DNA of 64,000 nt from Pelagibacter sp047722505 (GCF_047722505.1 NZ_CP159814.1:248001-312000), one strand, 5' to 3'. Positions 8,076 through 16,878 are shown, counted from the first letter of the stretch. Notes: generated from the sequence alone by a model not told the origin. Numbers and translations: made by a program.

Positions 8076-9158
8076 ATGATTATGGATCCTATAAAAGAAG
8101 CACTCACATTTGATGATGTTACGATGGCACCAAAATACTCAGAAGTTCTACCTTCTGAAGTTGATACCAGTACAAAACTGTCATCTAACTTAATACTAAA
8201 AATACCCTTATTATCCTCTGCAATGGATACGGTTACTGAGAGCAAAATGGCTATTGCAATAGCTAAAGCTGGAGGTATTGGTGTAATTCACAGAAATCTT
8301 GATATTAAAAAACAAGTAGAAGAAATTAAAAAAGTTAAAAAATTAAACTTATTAGTTGGTGCAGCTGTTGGAGCTGGTCCTTTAGAGCTTAAAAGAGCAG
8401 AAGCTATTTTAAAAGAAAAAGTAGATTTAATTGTTGTTGATACAGCTCATGGACATAGCAAAAAAGTTGGTGAAATTATTAAAGTTATAAAAAAATTAAA
8501 AACAAATAAAACAACTTTATGTGCTGGAAATATTGCAACAGCAGATGCTGCAAAATTTTTAATAAAATTAGGAGTAGACATTGTTAAAGTTGGGATTGGA
8601 CCAGGGTCAATTTGCACTACTAGACTAGTTGCGGGCATTGGTGTGCCACAGTTAAGTGCGATACTTGCTGTTAAAAAAGGTGTTAAAAATAATAAAGTAA
8701 AAATTATTTCAGATGGTGGAATTAAATATTCAGGTGATTTAGCCAAGGCATTGTCTGCAGGTGCTGATGCTATAATGATTGGTTCTTTATTTGCAGGTAG
8801 TTTAGAAACGCCAGGAAAACTAATTAAAAAAAATGGTAAGTTATTTAAAAGTTTTAGAGGAATGGGATCAGTTGGGGCAATGAATAAAGGATCAGCTGAT
8901 AGATACTTTCAAAGTAAACAAAAAGATTTATCTAAATATGTTCCAGAGGGGGTAGAGGGGTTTGTGAAGTATAAAGGTGATGTTAAAAGTATAATTTACA
9001 AATTAATTGGAGGCTTAAAATCATCTATGGGTTATCTAGGTGCAAAAAGAGTTCCTAACCTTAAAAATAAACCAAATTTTGTAAAAATAACTAAAGCAGG
9101 CTTTTATGAAAGTATGGTTCACAATGTAGATGAAGTAAAAAATGAGAGTAAGTATTAA
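8076..9158 (+). CDS. guaB: IMP dehydrogenase without CBS (Bateman) domain
   Basis: The enzyme oxidises IMP to XMP, the first committed step to GMP. At 360 residues it is about 125 shorter than usual GuaB (roughly 485-490). The catalytic barrel is intact: EALTFDDV, the active-site Cys180 in GPGSICTT, SDGGIKYSGD, the flap with FRGMGSVGAM, and a C-terminal YEGVEG-like PEGVEG. The missing part is exactly the CBS pair: sequence passes straight from IHRNLDIKKQVEEIKKVKK (to residue 89) to NLLVGAAVG (residue 91 on). A GAGGGG ribosome site at 8058-8063 supports the first ATG over the one six bases later. Its stop overlaps the next ATG (TAATG). Confidence 0.96.
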   Translation: MIMDPIKEALTFDDVTMAPKYSEVLPSEVDTSTKLSSNLILKIPLLSSAMDTVTESKMAIAIAKAGGIGVIHRNLDIKKQVEEIKKVKKLNLLVGAAVGAGPLELKRAEAILKEKVDLIVVDTAHGHSKKVGEIIKVIKKLKTNKTTLCAGNIATADAAKFLIKLGVDIVKVGIGPGSICTTRLVAGIGVPQLSAILAVKKGVKNNKVKIISDGGIKYSGDLAKALSAGADAIMIGSLFAGSLETPGKLIKKNGKLFKSFRGMGSVGAMNKGSADRYFQSKQKDLSKYVPEGVEGFVKYKGDVKSIIYKLIGGLKSSMGYLGAKRVPNLKNKPNFVKITKAGFYESMVHNVDEVKNESKY

Positions 9159-9595
9159 TGAAAAAAATAAATAAATTAACAATTGTACTATTAATGCTTT
9201 TAAATTTTGGAAGTTCTGCTTTAGCAGAAAACAATTTTTTTGAAAAAGGAAAAAATAAATATGATGAAAAGAAATATGAAGAATCTAAATTTTTATTTCA
9301 AAGAAGTATTGTTTTTAATCCCAAGGATCAAAATTCATATCTATATTTAGCAAAAATTTATAATTTTGAAGAGAATAAAAAAGAAGAACAAAAAAATATA
9401 GATACTGTGCTCTTACTAGATCCAAATAATGAAGAAGCAAACTATATGCTTATGGAAATAGAGTTAAAAAGATCCAATTATTCCAAAGTAAAAGAATTAG
9501 CAGATAATTTTCCTAAAATCTGCAATCAATTGTGTGATAAAAAAAATTCTATTTTAGAATCCTTAAAGAATTTGGAACCTAAAAATGAGTCTTAG
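9158..9595 (+). CDS. secreted TPR-repeat protein, unknown function
   Basis: The 145-residue protein begins with a signal peptide (MKKINKLTIVLLMLLNFG, cleavage likely after ALA at residue 23). The rest is alpha-helical with two to three tetratricopeptide repeats, for example the unit around ESKFLFQRSIVFNPKDQNSYLYLAKIY spread over residues 43-69 and another ending LLDPNNEEANYMLMEIEL. It should be periplasmic and act as a protein-interaction module. It lies translationally coupled between guaB and guaA, overlapping the first by one base and the second by 11. No link to purine synthesis is evident. Confidence 0.75.
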   Translation: MKKINKLTIVLLMLLNFGSSALAENNFFEKGKNKYDEKKYEESKFLFQRSIVFNPKDQNSYLYLAKIYNFEENKKEEQKNIDTVLLLDPNNEEANYMLMEIELKRSNYSKVKELADNFPKICNQLCDKKNSILESLKNLEPKNES

Positions 9596-11150
9596 CAATA
9601 ATTTAAGTAAAATTTTAATAATTGATTTTGGTTCTCAATTTACACAATTAATAGCAAGAAGAGTAAGAGAATTAGGAGTTTTTTCAGAAATTGTTAGTCA
9701 CAAAAAAATAAAGATAATCCAAATCGCAAAAGAAAATATTACTGGAATAATACTCTCTGGTGGCCCTCTTAATGTTTATGAGAATGATAAATTTAAATTT
9801 GATAAAAAGATTTTAAAATTAGGAGTTCCAATCCTAGGTATATGTTTTGGACACCAGATATTATCTAAATTGTTGGGTGGTAAAGTTAAAAAATCTAAAC
9901 ACAGAGAGTTTGGTCTTGCTACTATAAAAAAAGTGTCAAATAGTATTTTAACTAAAAATTTTTTTAATAAAAATAAAACAAGTAATGTTTGGATGAGTCA
10001 TGCTGACCAAGTATCTAAAATGCCAAAAAATTTTAAGATTATAGCATCTACAAAAAATTCTAGATTAACAATAATTGAAAATACAAAAGATAATTTTTAT
10101 GGAGTACAATTTCACCCAGAAGTAACACACACGGATAAAGGTAAAATTTTATTACGTAATTTTGTTTTTCATATATGTAAAATTAAAAAAAACTGGTCTT
10201 CGAAAGATCAAAAATTAAGATTAATTAATGAAATTAAACAACAAGTAGGTAGTAACAAAGTAATTTGTGGATTGTCCGGAGGTGTTGATAGTAGTGTTGT
10301 TGCGCAATTGTTAAGCAAAGCAATTGGAAAAAATTTAATTTGTATTTTTGTTAACAATGGTCTTTTAAGAAAAAATGAAGAAACGCAAGTAGTTAATACT
10401 TTTAAGAAAAAATTAAAGATTAATTTAATTTATGTTAATGCAGGAAAAGAATTTATTACAAAATTAACAAATGTGTATGACCCTGAAAAAAAGAGAAAAA
10501 TTATAGGAAATCTATTTATTAAGATATTTGAAAGATATGCAAACAAAATTAAGAATGTTCAATTTCTTGCACAGGGTACTCTTTATCCAGACTTAATTGA
10601 AAGTAAATCTGTTACAGGTAGTCAAACCTCAAAAATAAAATCGCATCATAATGTGGGTGGTCTTCCTAAAAGAATGAAATTAAAATTAGTAGAACCTCTT
10701 AAATTTTTATTTAAAGATGAAGTTAGAAAATTAGGCTTAGAACTTAACTTATCTAAAGACATAATCTCCAGACATCCATTTCCTGGTCCGGGTTTAGCAA
10801 TAAGAATGCCTGGCATTATAACAAATGAAAAAATTAAAATTTTGAAAGAAGCAGATTTCTATTTTATTAAAGCTTTAAGAGATCATGGATTATATGATAA
10901 AATTTGGCAAGCTTATGCAGCTTTGTTGCCTGTAAAAACAGTTGGTGTTATGGGGGATAATCGTACCTATGAACATATTTGTTTATTAAGAGCCATTACA
11001 TCTGAAGATGGCATGACCGCAGATTTTTTTGACTTTCCTAAAGGCTTTATGCAATCAATTTCTAATCAAATTATAAATAATATTAGAGGAATTAATAGAG
11101 TAGTTTATGATATTACTTCAAAGCCGCCAAGCACTATTGAATTAGAGTAA
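9585..11150 (+). CDS. guaA: GMP synthase (glutamine-hydrolysing)
   Basis: The enzyme converts XMP to GMP using glutamine and ATP. Domains in order are a class I glutamine amidotransferase with catalytic Cys87 (GICFGHQ), H177 and E179 (FHPEV), then the ATP pyrophosphatase domain with P-loop SGGVDSS (about 231-237), and the dimerisation domain ending PPSTIELE, the universal GuaA C-terminus. The 521 residues are full length. The start lies 11 bases inside the upstream TPR gene. The protein is unusually lysine- and asparagine-rich, as expected at this base composition. Confidence 0.98.
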   Translation: MSLSNNLSKILIIDFGSQFTQLIARRVRELGVFSEIVSHKKIKIIQIAKENITGIILSGGPLNVYENDKFKFDKKILKLGVPILGICFGHQILSKLLGGKVKKSKHREFGLATIKKVSNSILTKNFFNKNKTSNVWMSHADQVSKMPKNFKIIASTKNSRLTIIENTKDNFYGVQFHPEVTHTDKGKILLRNFVFHICKIKKNWSSKDQKLRLINEIKQQVGSNKVICGLSGGVDSSVVAQLLSKAIGKNLICIFVNNGLLRKNEETQVVNTFKKKLKINLIYVNAGKEFITKLTNVYDPEKKRKIIGNLFIKIFERYANKIKNVQFLAQGTLYPDLIESKSVTGSQTSKIKSHHNVGGLPKRMKLKLVEPLKFLFKDEVRKLGLELNLSKDIISRHPFPGPGLAIRMPGIITNEKIKILKEADFYFIKALRDHGLYDKIWQAYAALLPVKTVGVMGDNRTYEHICLLRAITSEDGMTADFFDFPKGFMQSISNQIINNIRGINRVVYDITSKPPSTIELE

Positions 11151-11196
11151 TTATTCATTATAGAATATAACCTATACGAAAATAGATGATATATTA

Positions 11197-11970
11197 ATGA
11201 ATAACAAATTTTCTAAAATACTTAAAAAAAAAAATAGATCCAAGATTATTTGTTTAACAGCATACTCTAAAAATATTGCTCAAATTATAGATAGACATTG
11301 TGATATCGTTTTAGTTGGAGACTCATTAGGATCTGTTTTATATAATTACAAATCAACTAGAAGTGTAACACTTGATATAATGATTGAACATTCTAAGAGT
11401 GTGAGGATGGGAATAAAAAAAAGCCTCATGGTTGTTGATATGCCACATAACACTTATAGAAATAGCTCAGAAGCTTTAAGAAATGCAAAAGTAATTATTT
11501 CAAAAACAAAATGTGATGCAGTTAAGTTAGAGGGTGGAAAAAAGATATATAATATAGTTAAAACACTCATTAAAAATAAAATTCCGGTAATGGGGCACTT
11601 AGGAATTCTTCCTCAGTCAGCCAAAAATTTTAAAGCTAAAGGAAAAAAAACAATCGAAAGAAATAATCTTTTAAAAGATGCTAAAATTTTAGATGAATTA
11701 GGTGTTTTTTCCATTGTATTAGAATGTGTAGAAAGTTCATTAGCAAAAGAGATTACAAAAAACATAAAGATACCTACGATTGGAATAGGAGCATCAGTTT
11801 ATTGTGATGGCCAAGTCTTGGTTACTGATGATTTGATAGGATTAAATCTTATTAAGGTTAGGTTTGTTAAAAAGTTTGCAAATATTACACAACAAATAAA
11901 TAATGCTATAATTAAGTTTAAAAATGAAGTTAAAAATAAAAAATTTCCAAAGAAAATTAATAGTTATTAA
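11197..11970 (+). CDS. panB: 3-methyl-2-oxobutanoate hydroxymethyltransferase
   Basis: PanB makes ketopantoate from 2-oxoisovalerate and methylene-tetrahydrofolate, the first step to pantothenate and coenzyme A. Family motifs are present: CLTAYS near the start, VGDSLGSVLYNY (metal-binding Asp), VVDMPHNTY, KLEGG, MGHLGILPQS and TIGIGASVYCDGQVLV. The 257-residue length is normal, with a lysine-rich C-terminal tail. The usual partner panC is not adjacent; the next gene, three bases downstream, is an M24 hydrolase. Confidence 0.95.
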   Translation: MNNKFSKILKKKNRSKIICLTAYSKNIAQIIDRHCDIVLVGDSLGSVLYNYKSTRSVTLDIMIEHSKSVRMGIKKSLMVVDMPHNTYRNSSEALRNAKVIISKTKCDAVKLEGGKKIYNIVKTLIKNKIPVMGHLGILPQSAKNFKAKGKKTIERNNLLKDAKILDELGVFSIVLECVESSLAKEITKNIKIPTIGIGASVYCDGQVLVTDDLIGLNLIKVRFVKKFANITQQINNAIIKFKNEVKNKKFPKKINSY

Positions 11971-11973
11971 GAT

Positions 11974-13140
11974 ATGAATTTTAGCAAAGAAGAATATAAA
12001 GCAAGATTAAAAAAAGTTCAAAGCTCAATGCAAGAAAAAGGCATAGAGTTATTAATCTCTAGTGATACAGCAAATATAAACTATTTAACTGGTTATGATG
12101 CCTGGTCATTTTATTATGCCCAAGCTGCAATTGTGCATGTAAATGCTGATGAGCCATTATGCTGGGTAAGAAAACAAGATTCAGGTGGGGCTTATATAAA
12201 AACTTATTTAAAAAATGAAAATATTCTAGTTTATGATGAAAAATATATTCATACTTGGCCACTTCATCCATTTGATAATTTAGTAGAAATTATAAAAGAG
12301 AGAAAATGGGATAAACTTACAGTAGGTTTAGAAATGGATAGCCATTACTTCACTGCTTATTGTTATGAAAAAATGAAACAAGGGCTGCCAAATATTAATT
12401 TAAAAGATTCTGAAAGATTGGTTAATTGGGCTCGTGTCGTTAAATCTAATGCAGAGATAGAACTTATGAAATCTGCAGCAAAAATTTCTCAAAAAGGAAT
12501 GCAAACAGCAATTGACGTTATAAATCCTGGTGTTAGACAATGTGATGCTGTTGGTGAAATTCAAAAGGCATTATTTTATGGAACCTCAGAATTTGGTGGT
12601 GAATATTCAAGTATTGCAACACTACTTCCAACAGGAAAAGGTACTTCAGCATCACATTTAACAGCAACACAAGATAAGTTTGTTGAAGGTGAGGCTACAA
12701 TTATTGAACTTTCAGGGGTATATCAAAGGTACCACTGTCCAATGGCTAGAACAGTTTTACTTGGAAAACCTGATCAAAAGAAAATTGATACTATGAATAA
12801 AACAAATGAGGCTCTTCAAGCTGGAATAGATGCTGCAAAACCAGGGCAAACTGCAGACGATGTTGCGCAGGCTTTTTGGAAAATTCTGGATAAATATGGA
12901 ATAGAAAAAACCTCTAGAACTGGTTATTCAATAGGAATTGGTTATCCCCCAGATTGGGGCGAGCATACCTTAAATATATCAAAAGGTGATATGACAATTC
13001 TAGAACCAAATGTCACTTTTCATATGATTGCAGTAATGCAATTTGGTGATTGGGGCGTTGAAGCATCAGAAGCAATACGAATAACCGACAAAGGTTGTGA
13101 GTTATTCTGTAATTTTTCAAAAGATCTGCATATTAAGTAA
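11974..13140 (+). CDS. M24-family hydrolase, ectoine hydrolase (DoeA)-like
   Basis: The protein (388 residues) has the creatinase N-terminal domain (about 1-155) and the pita-bread M24 domain. Length and motifs such as GYDAWSFYY and RYHCPMARTV resemble DoeA/EutD, which opens the ectoine ring to N-acetyl-diaminobutyrate. Several metal ligands of true M24 peptidases are substituted: the first Asp aligns with E245, the second with P256, and the His of the GHGxG motif with Tyr (GYSIG). It is therefore probably a metal-independent, creatinase-type hydrolase rather than a Xaa-Pro aminopeptidase. It precedes a PotABCD-type importer by 58 bases. Substrate is inferred, not shown. Confidence 0.7.
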   Translation: MNFSKEEYKARLKKVQSSMQEKGIELLISSDTANINYLTGYDAWSFYYAQAAIVHVNADEPLCWVRKQDSGGAYIKTYLKNENILVYDEKYIHTWPLHPFDNLVEIIKERKWDKLTVGLEMDSHYFTAYCYEKMKQGLPNINLKDSERLVNWARVVKSNAEIELMKSAAKISQKGMQTAIDVINPGVRQCDAVGEIQKALFYGTSEFGGEYSSIATLLPTGKGTSASHLTATQDKFVEGEATIIELSGVYQRYHCPMARTVLLGKPDQKKIDTMNKTNEALQAGIDAAKPGQTADDVAQAFWKILDKYGIEKTSRTGYSIGIGYPPDWGEHTLNISKGDMTILEPNVTFHMIAVMQFGDWGVEASEAIRITDKGCELFCNFSKDLHIK

Positions 13141-13198
13141 TTGAAATAAAAAAAACTTGATAAACAAGCTAACAAATGTTTTAAATTCACTTTAAAAT

Positions 13199-14287
13199 AT
13201 GACTAAAAATAAAGAATTTGTAAAATTTGACAATGTAGACAAAAGCTATGATGGCAAAGTATTAGTTGTTAAAGGACTAAATCTAGACATTGAAGAAGGT
13301 GAGTTTGTAACAATGTTAGGACCCTCTGGTTCTGGTAAAACAACTTGTCTTATGATGCTTGCTGGTTTTGAAACTCCAACTCATGGAGAAATCTATTTAG
13401 ATGGCAAGGTTATCTCGAATATTCCACCTCATAAAAGAGGAATTGGAATGGTATTCCAGAACTATGCTTTATTTCCACACATGACTGTTTATGAAAATTT
13501 AGCTTTTCCGTTAAGAGTGAGAAAAATTCCAAATGATGAAGCAGATAAAAAAATCGATAAAGCTTTATCAATGGTATCCCTTCATGGATTTGAAGCAAGA
13601 ATGCCAATGCAATTATCTGGTGGACAACAACAACGTGTTGCTGTTGCGAGATCCTTAGTTTTTGATCCTCAGGTAGTACTGATGGATGAGCCACTTGGAG
13701 CTTTAGATAAGAATTTAAGAGAGAGTATGCAATATGAAATTAAACATATTCATGAAAGCATTGGTGTAACAGTTGTTTATGTAACACACGATCAAACTGA
13801 AGCATTAACAATGTCAAATCGAATTGCAGTTTTCAATGATGGTAAAGTTCAACAATTATCAAGCCCTGATGAATTGTATGAAAAACCTGTTAATTCTTTT
13901 GTTGCTGAATTTATTGGAGAGAATAATAAATTTTTAGGTCAGGTTGCAGATATTTCAGGTGATAAATGTAAAGTAAAATTAGAAGATGGCACAGAAATTT
14001 TAGCAAATCCGGTTGCTGTAAAAGCAAAGGGAGATAAAACTAAAGTTTCACTAAGACCTGAAAGAGCAATTATAGACCCTACAGATAAAATGGATAATAA
14101 TCATAAGGGTAAAATTGAAGAAATTATTTATCATGGTGATCACACAAGACTTAGAGTTGATTTATTAGGAAACAAAGAATTTATTCTTAAAGTGCCAAAT
14201 AGCACTGCAAGACTAGATCTTAAAAAGGGTAATGTGCTTAATATTGGCTGGAACAGTGTTGACTGTAGAGCTTTAGATCCAAAATAA
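13199..14287 (+). CDS. ABC importer ATPase, PotA-like
   Basis: The ATPase subunit of a spermidine/putrescine-type (POPT family) importer acts on the cytoplasmic face of the membrane. It shows Walker A (GPSGSGKTT, about 42-50), Q-loop VFQNYALFPHMTVYEN, signature LSGGQQQRVAVARSL, Walker B VVLMDEPLGALD, and a C-terminal TOBE domain (about 270-360) that typically senses or regulates substrate. The 362-residue length fits PotA. The binding protein and two permeases follow on the same strand. The true ligand may be a polyamine, an amino acid derivative or another amine. Confidence 0.88.
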   Translation: MTKNKEFVKFDNVDKSYDGKVLVVKGLNLDIEEGEFVTMLGPSGSGKTTCLMMLAGFETPTHGEIYLDGKVISNIPPHKRGIGMVFQNYALFPHMTVYENLAFPLRVRKIPNDEADKKIDKALSMVSLHGFEARMPMQLSGGQQQRVAVARSLVFDPQVVLMDEPLGALDKNLRESMQYEIKHIHESIGVTVVYVTHDQTEALTMSNRIAVFNDGKVQQLSSPDELYEKPVNSFVAEFIGENNKFLGQVADISGDKCKVKLEDGTEILANPVAVKAKGDKTKVSLRPERAIIDPTDKMDNNHKGKIEEIIYHGDHTRLRVDLLGNKEFILKVPNSTARLDLKKGNVLNIGWNSVDCRALDPK

Positions 14288-14347
14288 GCTTTAAAAACTT
14301 CAGAAAAAAATCCAAATAAATAAAGGCAAAATAGACATAATTGGCTG

Positions 14348-14376
14348 TTGACTAAGCTTATCTATATTGTTTTACT
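14348..14376 (+). promoter_or_regulatory. candidate sigma-70 promoter for the binding-protein gene
   Basis: TTGACT (14348-14353, five of six matches to the -35 consensus) is followed after 17 bases by TTTACT (14371-14376, four of six matches to -10). It lies in the 134-base gap before the binding-protein gene, where a separate strong promoter would make sense. At this AT content the -10 call is weak. Confidence 0.35.
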
Positions 14377-14395
14377 TTCACTTTATAAATTAACA

Positions 14396-14407
14396 AACGT
14401 TAACGTT
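14396..14407. promoter_or_regulatory. 12-bp perfect palindrome, possible operator
   Basis: AACGTTAACGTT is a perfect 12-bp inverted repeat, formed of two AACGTT copies. It lies just upstream of the ribosome site AGGAGAG (14412-14418) of the binding-protein gene and about 20 bases after the candidate -10 element, a plausible repressor position. A paired CG dinucleotide is notable in such AT-rich DNA. Confidence 0.45.
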
Positions 14408-14421
14408 AAATAGGAGAGAAA

Positions 14422-15543
14422 ATGAAAAAATTAAGTAAACTATTACTTGCTCTATCTTTTGTACTTTCTATCACAACTTCAGCATTTGCAGTTACTGTAG
14501 TGTCTTGGGGTGGTGCTTACACTGAAAGTCAAAAATTAGGGTATGGTGATCCTACAGCAGCAAAATTAGGAATACCTGTTAATTGGGTAGACTACACTGG
14601 TGGATTATCAGAGATTAAAGCTCAAAAAGAAGCTGGAAAAATCACTTGGGACATCATTGATGTATACGCAAAAGATACAATCATAGGATGTGATGAAGGA
14701 ATTTTTGTTGAATTCAATTTCGATAAAGACTTCGCACCTGCTCCAGATGGAACTCCTGCAAGTGAAGATTACTTCACTGGTATGCCCTCTAAATGTGCAG
14801 TTGGAAACATCTTGTACTCTTGGAACTATGCTTACAATGACGCAACAATTGGTGACAAAAAACCTACCACATTAAAAGACTTTTTTAACACTAAAAAGTT
14901 TCCTGGTAAAAGATCAATTTACAAAGGCGCAATGTCTAACTTAGAAATTGCTATCACTGCAGACGGTGTAAACCCTGGTAAAGGTTCTGACAGAACTTAC
15001 AGATTCTTGGAAAAAGATGGTGGAGTTGACAGAGCAATGAAAATGATTACAGACCTTTGTACTGATCCAAATGGTGGATGTGTATTTTGGAATGCTGGAG
15101 CTCAACCGCCTGAATTACTTGCTAACGGTGAAGTAGTAATGGCAACTGGTTGGAACGGTAGATTCTTTAATGCGCAAATGGAAGGAACTCCTCTTGTACA
15201 AGTATGGGATGGACAAATTCTTGACTATGAATACTTTGCAATGGTTAAAGGTGGACCTAACGATGCTAACGGTAAAGCTATGAAAGTACTTAGAGAAATG
15301 ACAAGTACTGAAGGGTTAGCTGGAAGTGCTAAGTATATTGCTTACGCTCCTTGGAGAAAATCTTCAATTGCTATTATAGATGCTGGAGAGCCATGGTATA
15401 AAGATGGTAAAACAAGCATGGTACAACACATGCCTACAGCACCTGTTAACACTAAAAAATATATCCTAATGAATCCTGATTTCTGGGCAGATAACCAAGA
15501 TGAAATCAACGAGAAATGGGAAGCAATGAAAGCTGGACTATAA
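14422..15543 (+). CDS. ABC importer periplasmic binding protein, PotD-like
   Basis: This 373-residue periplasmic protein captures the ligand for the PotABCD-type importer. It begins with a signal peptide (MKKLSKLLLALSFVLSITTSAFA, cleavage before VTVVSWGG), and VVSWGGAYTESQ is the usual start of mature PotD/PotF-family proteins. Later motifs such as WNYAYND, LANGEVVMATGWNGRFF and YFAMVKGGPN also fit this family. A strong AGGAGAG ribosome site precedes it and a strong terminator follows, so it should be made in excess over the membrane subunits. Four cysteines (for example CDEG and CTDPNGGC) may form disulfides. Confidence 0.88.
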   Translation: MKKLSKLLLALSFVLSITTSAFAVTVVSWGGAYTESQKLGYGDPTAAKLGIPVNWVDYTGGLSEIKAQKEAGKITWDIIDVYAKDTIIGCDEGIFVEFNFDKDFAPAPDGTPASEDYFTGMPSKCAVGNILYSWNYAYNDATIGDKKPTTLKDFFNTKKFPGKRSIYKGAMSNLEIAITADGVNPGKGSDRTYRFLEKDGGVDRAMKMITDLCTDPNGGCVFWNAGAQPPELLANGEVVMATGWNGRFFNAQMEGTPLVQVWDGQILDYEYFAMVKGGPNDANGKAMKVLREMTSTEGLAGSAKYIAYAPWRKSSIAIIDAGEPWYKDGKTSMVQHMPTAPVNTKKYILMNPDFWADNQDEINEKWEAMKAGL

Positions 15544-15580
15544 TTTAGTTTTATAGAATAAGTTTTTATTATAAAATATT

Positions 15581-15613
15581 AGGGCGGTTACTAAATAACC
15601 GCCCTTTTTTTTT
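15581..15613 (+). terminator. intrinsic terminator/attenuator between binding protein and permease genes
   Basis: AGGGCGGTTA (15581-15590) pairs perfectly with TAACCGCCCT (15596-15605) over a five-base loop, followed by Ts to 15613. The stem is GC-rich against an AT-rich background. It lies inside an otherwise co-directional transporter operon, so partial readthrough would set a high ratio of binding protein to permease. Confidence 0.9.
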
Positions 15614-15627
15614 AAGAATTTTAAAAT

Positions 15628-16875
15628 ATGAGTACAGAACAAATATTATCATCAGACGGTTTGCCTTTAGAGGTAAGTTTAAAGAAGGCTGAGAGAAAAA
15701 ATAAATTAAGAGCAGTAATGCTTGTAGCGCCATTATTTTTATTTCTTGTAATCACATACGTATTTCCAATAGGTGACATGTTATTTAGAAGTGTCGATGA
15801 TCGAATGATTACTAAAATGTTACCAAATACCTTTACAGCGATTGAAAAATGGGATGGTAAAGATTTACCTGACGAACCAGTTTATGCAGCACTTTATAAA
15901 GATTTAGCATATTTAAAAAAGACTAAAACTTACGGTAAGATTATAGCAAGACTGAATTATGAAAAAGGTGGATTTAGTAGCTTAATTAAAAAAACAGTTA
16001 GAAAACTTGGAAAATTTGAAGAAGGTGATTACAAATCACAATTTATAGCAACTCATAAGAGGTGGGGCCAACCTGAATATTTGGTTGCTTTAAAGAATGC
16101 TGCACCAAATTGGACTTATGCTAAATATCTAAAAGGTGTGGATTTAAAGTTTAATCAAGATGGAAAAATAATTCAACAAGATGAAGATAGAAGAATTCAC
16201 AAAATTTTATGGTTAAGAACTCTCAAAGTTGCTTTTTGGGTAACCATATTCTGTTTCATTCTTGCTTATCCAATTTCATACTTATTAGCTACATTACCTA
16301 TGAAATATAGTAATTTACTAATGATATGTGTACTTCTTCCTTTTTGGACATCACTATTAGTTAGAACCTCAAGTTGGATGGTTTTGCTTCAACAACAAGG
16401 CCCAATTAATGATTTAATTGTATTTCTTGGACTTGCAGCGAACGACGCTAGGCCAGAACTAATGTACAATGTAATTGGAACTTTTGTTGCAATGACTCAA
16501 ATCTTATTGCCATTTATGGTTTTACCCCTTTACAGCGTAATGAAAACAATATCTCCAAGCTTAATGAGAGCTGGAAAATCTTTAGGTGGAACACCATTTG
16601 TAGCATTTAGAAAAATATATTTTCCATTAACAGTTCCAGGAATTGGTGCTGGATCCTTGTTAGTTTTTATTTTAGCAATAGGTTATTATATAACTCCTGC
16701 ATTAGTTGGAGGAGCAAGTGGATCTTTAATTAGTAATACGATTGCTTATCATATGAAAAGTTCTTTAGATTGGTCATTTGCAGCTGCATTAGGTACAATG
16801 CTGTTAGTTGGTGTTTTAACAATCTATTGGATTTATAATAAATTAGTAGGAATAGATAATATTAAACTAGGATAA
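15628..16875 (+). CDS. ABC importer permease, PotB-like with large periplasmic insertion
   Basis: This inner-membrane permease subunit is 415 residues long, against about 275-300 for typical PotB. TM1 lies near residues 29-50. A hydrophilic stretch of roughly 140 residues (about 52-192) separates it from TM2, and the remaining membrane segments carry the EAA-loop region (MRAGKSLGGTPFVAFRKIYFPLTVPG). The insertion should face the periplasm and could contact the binding protein. The start is 15 bases after a terminator, so expression depends on readthrough. The potC-like gene starts three bases after the stop. Confidence 0.85.
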   Translation: MSTEQILSSDGLPLEVSLKKAERKNKLRAVMLVAPLFLFLVITYVFPIGDMLFRSVDDRMITKMLPNTFTAIEKWDGKDLPDEPVYAALYKDLAYLKKTKTYGKIIARLNYEKGGFSSLIKKTVRKLGKFEEGDYKSQFIATHKRWGQPEYLVALKNAAPNWTYAKYLKGVDLKFNQDGKIIQQDEDRRIHKILWLRTLKVAFWVTIFCFILAYPISYLLATLPMKYSNLLMICVLLPFWTSLLVRTSSWMVLLQQQGPINDLIVFLGLAANDARPELMYNVIGTFVAMTQILLPFMVLPLYSVMKTISPSLMRAGKSLGGTPFVAFRKIYFPLTVPGIGAGSLLVFILAIGYYITPALVGGASGSLISNTIAYHMKSSLDWSFAAALGTMLLVGVLTIYWIYNKLVGIDNIKLG

Positions 16876-16878
16876 ATT

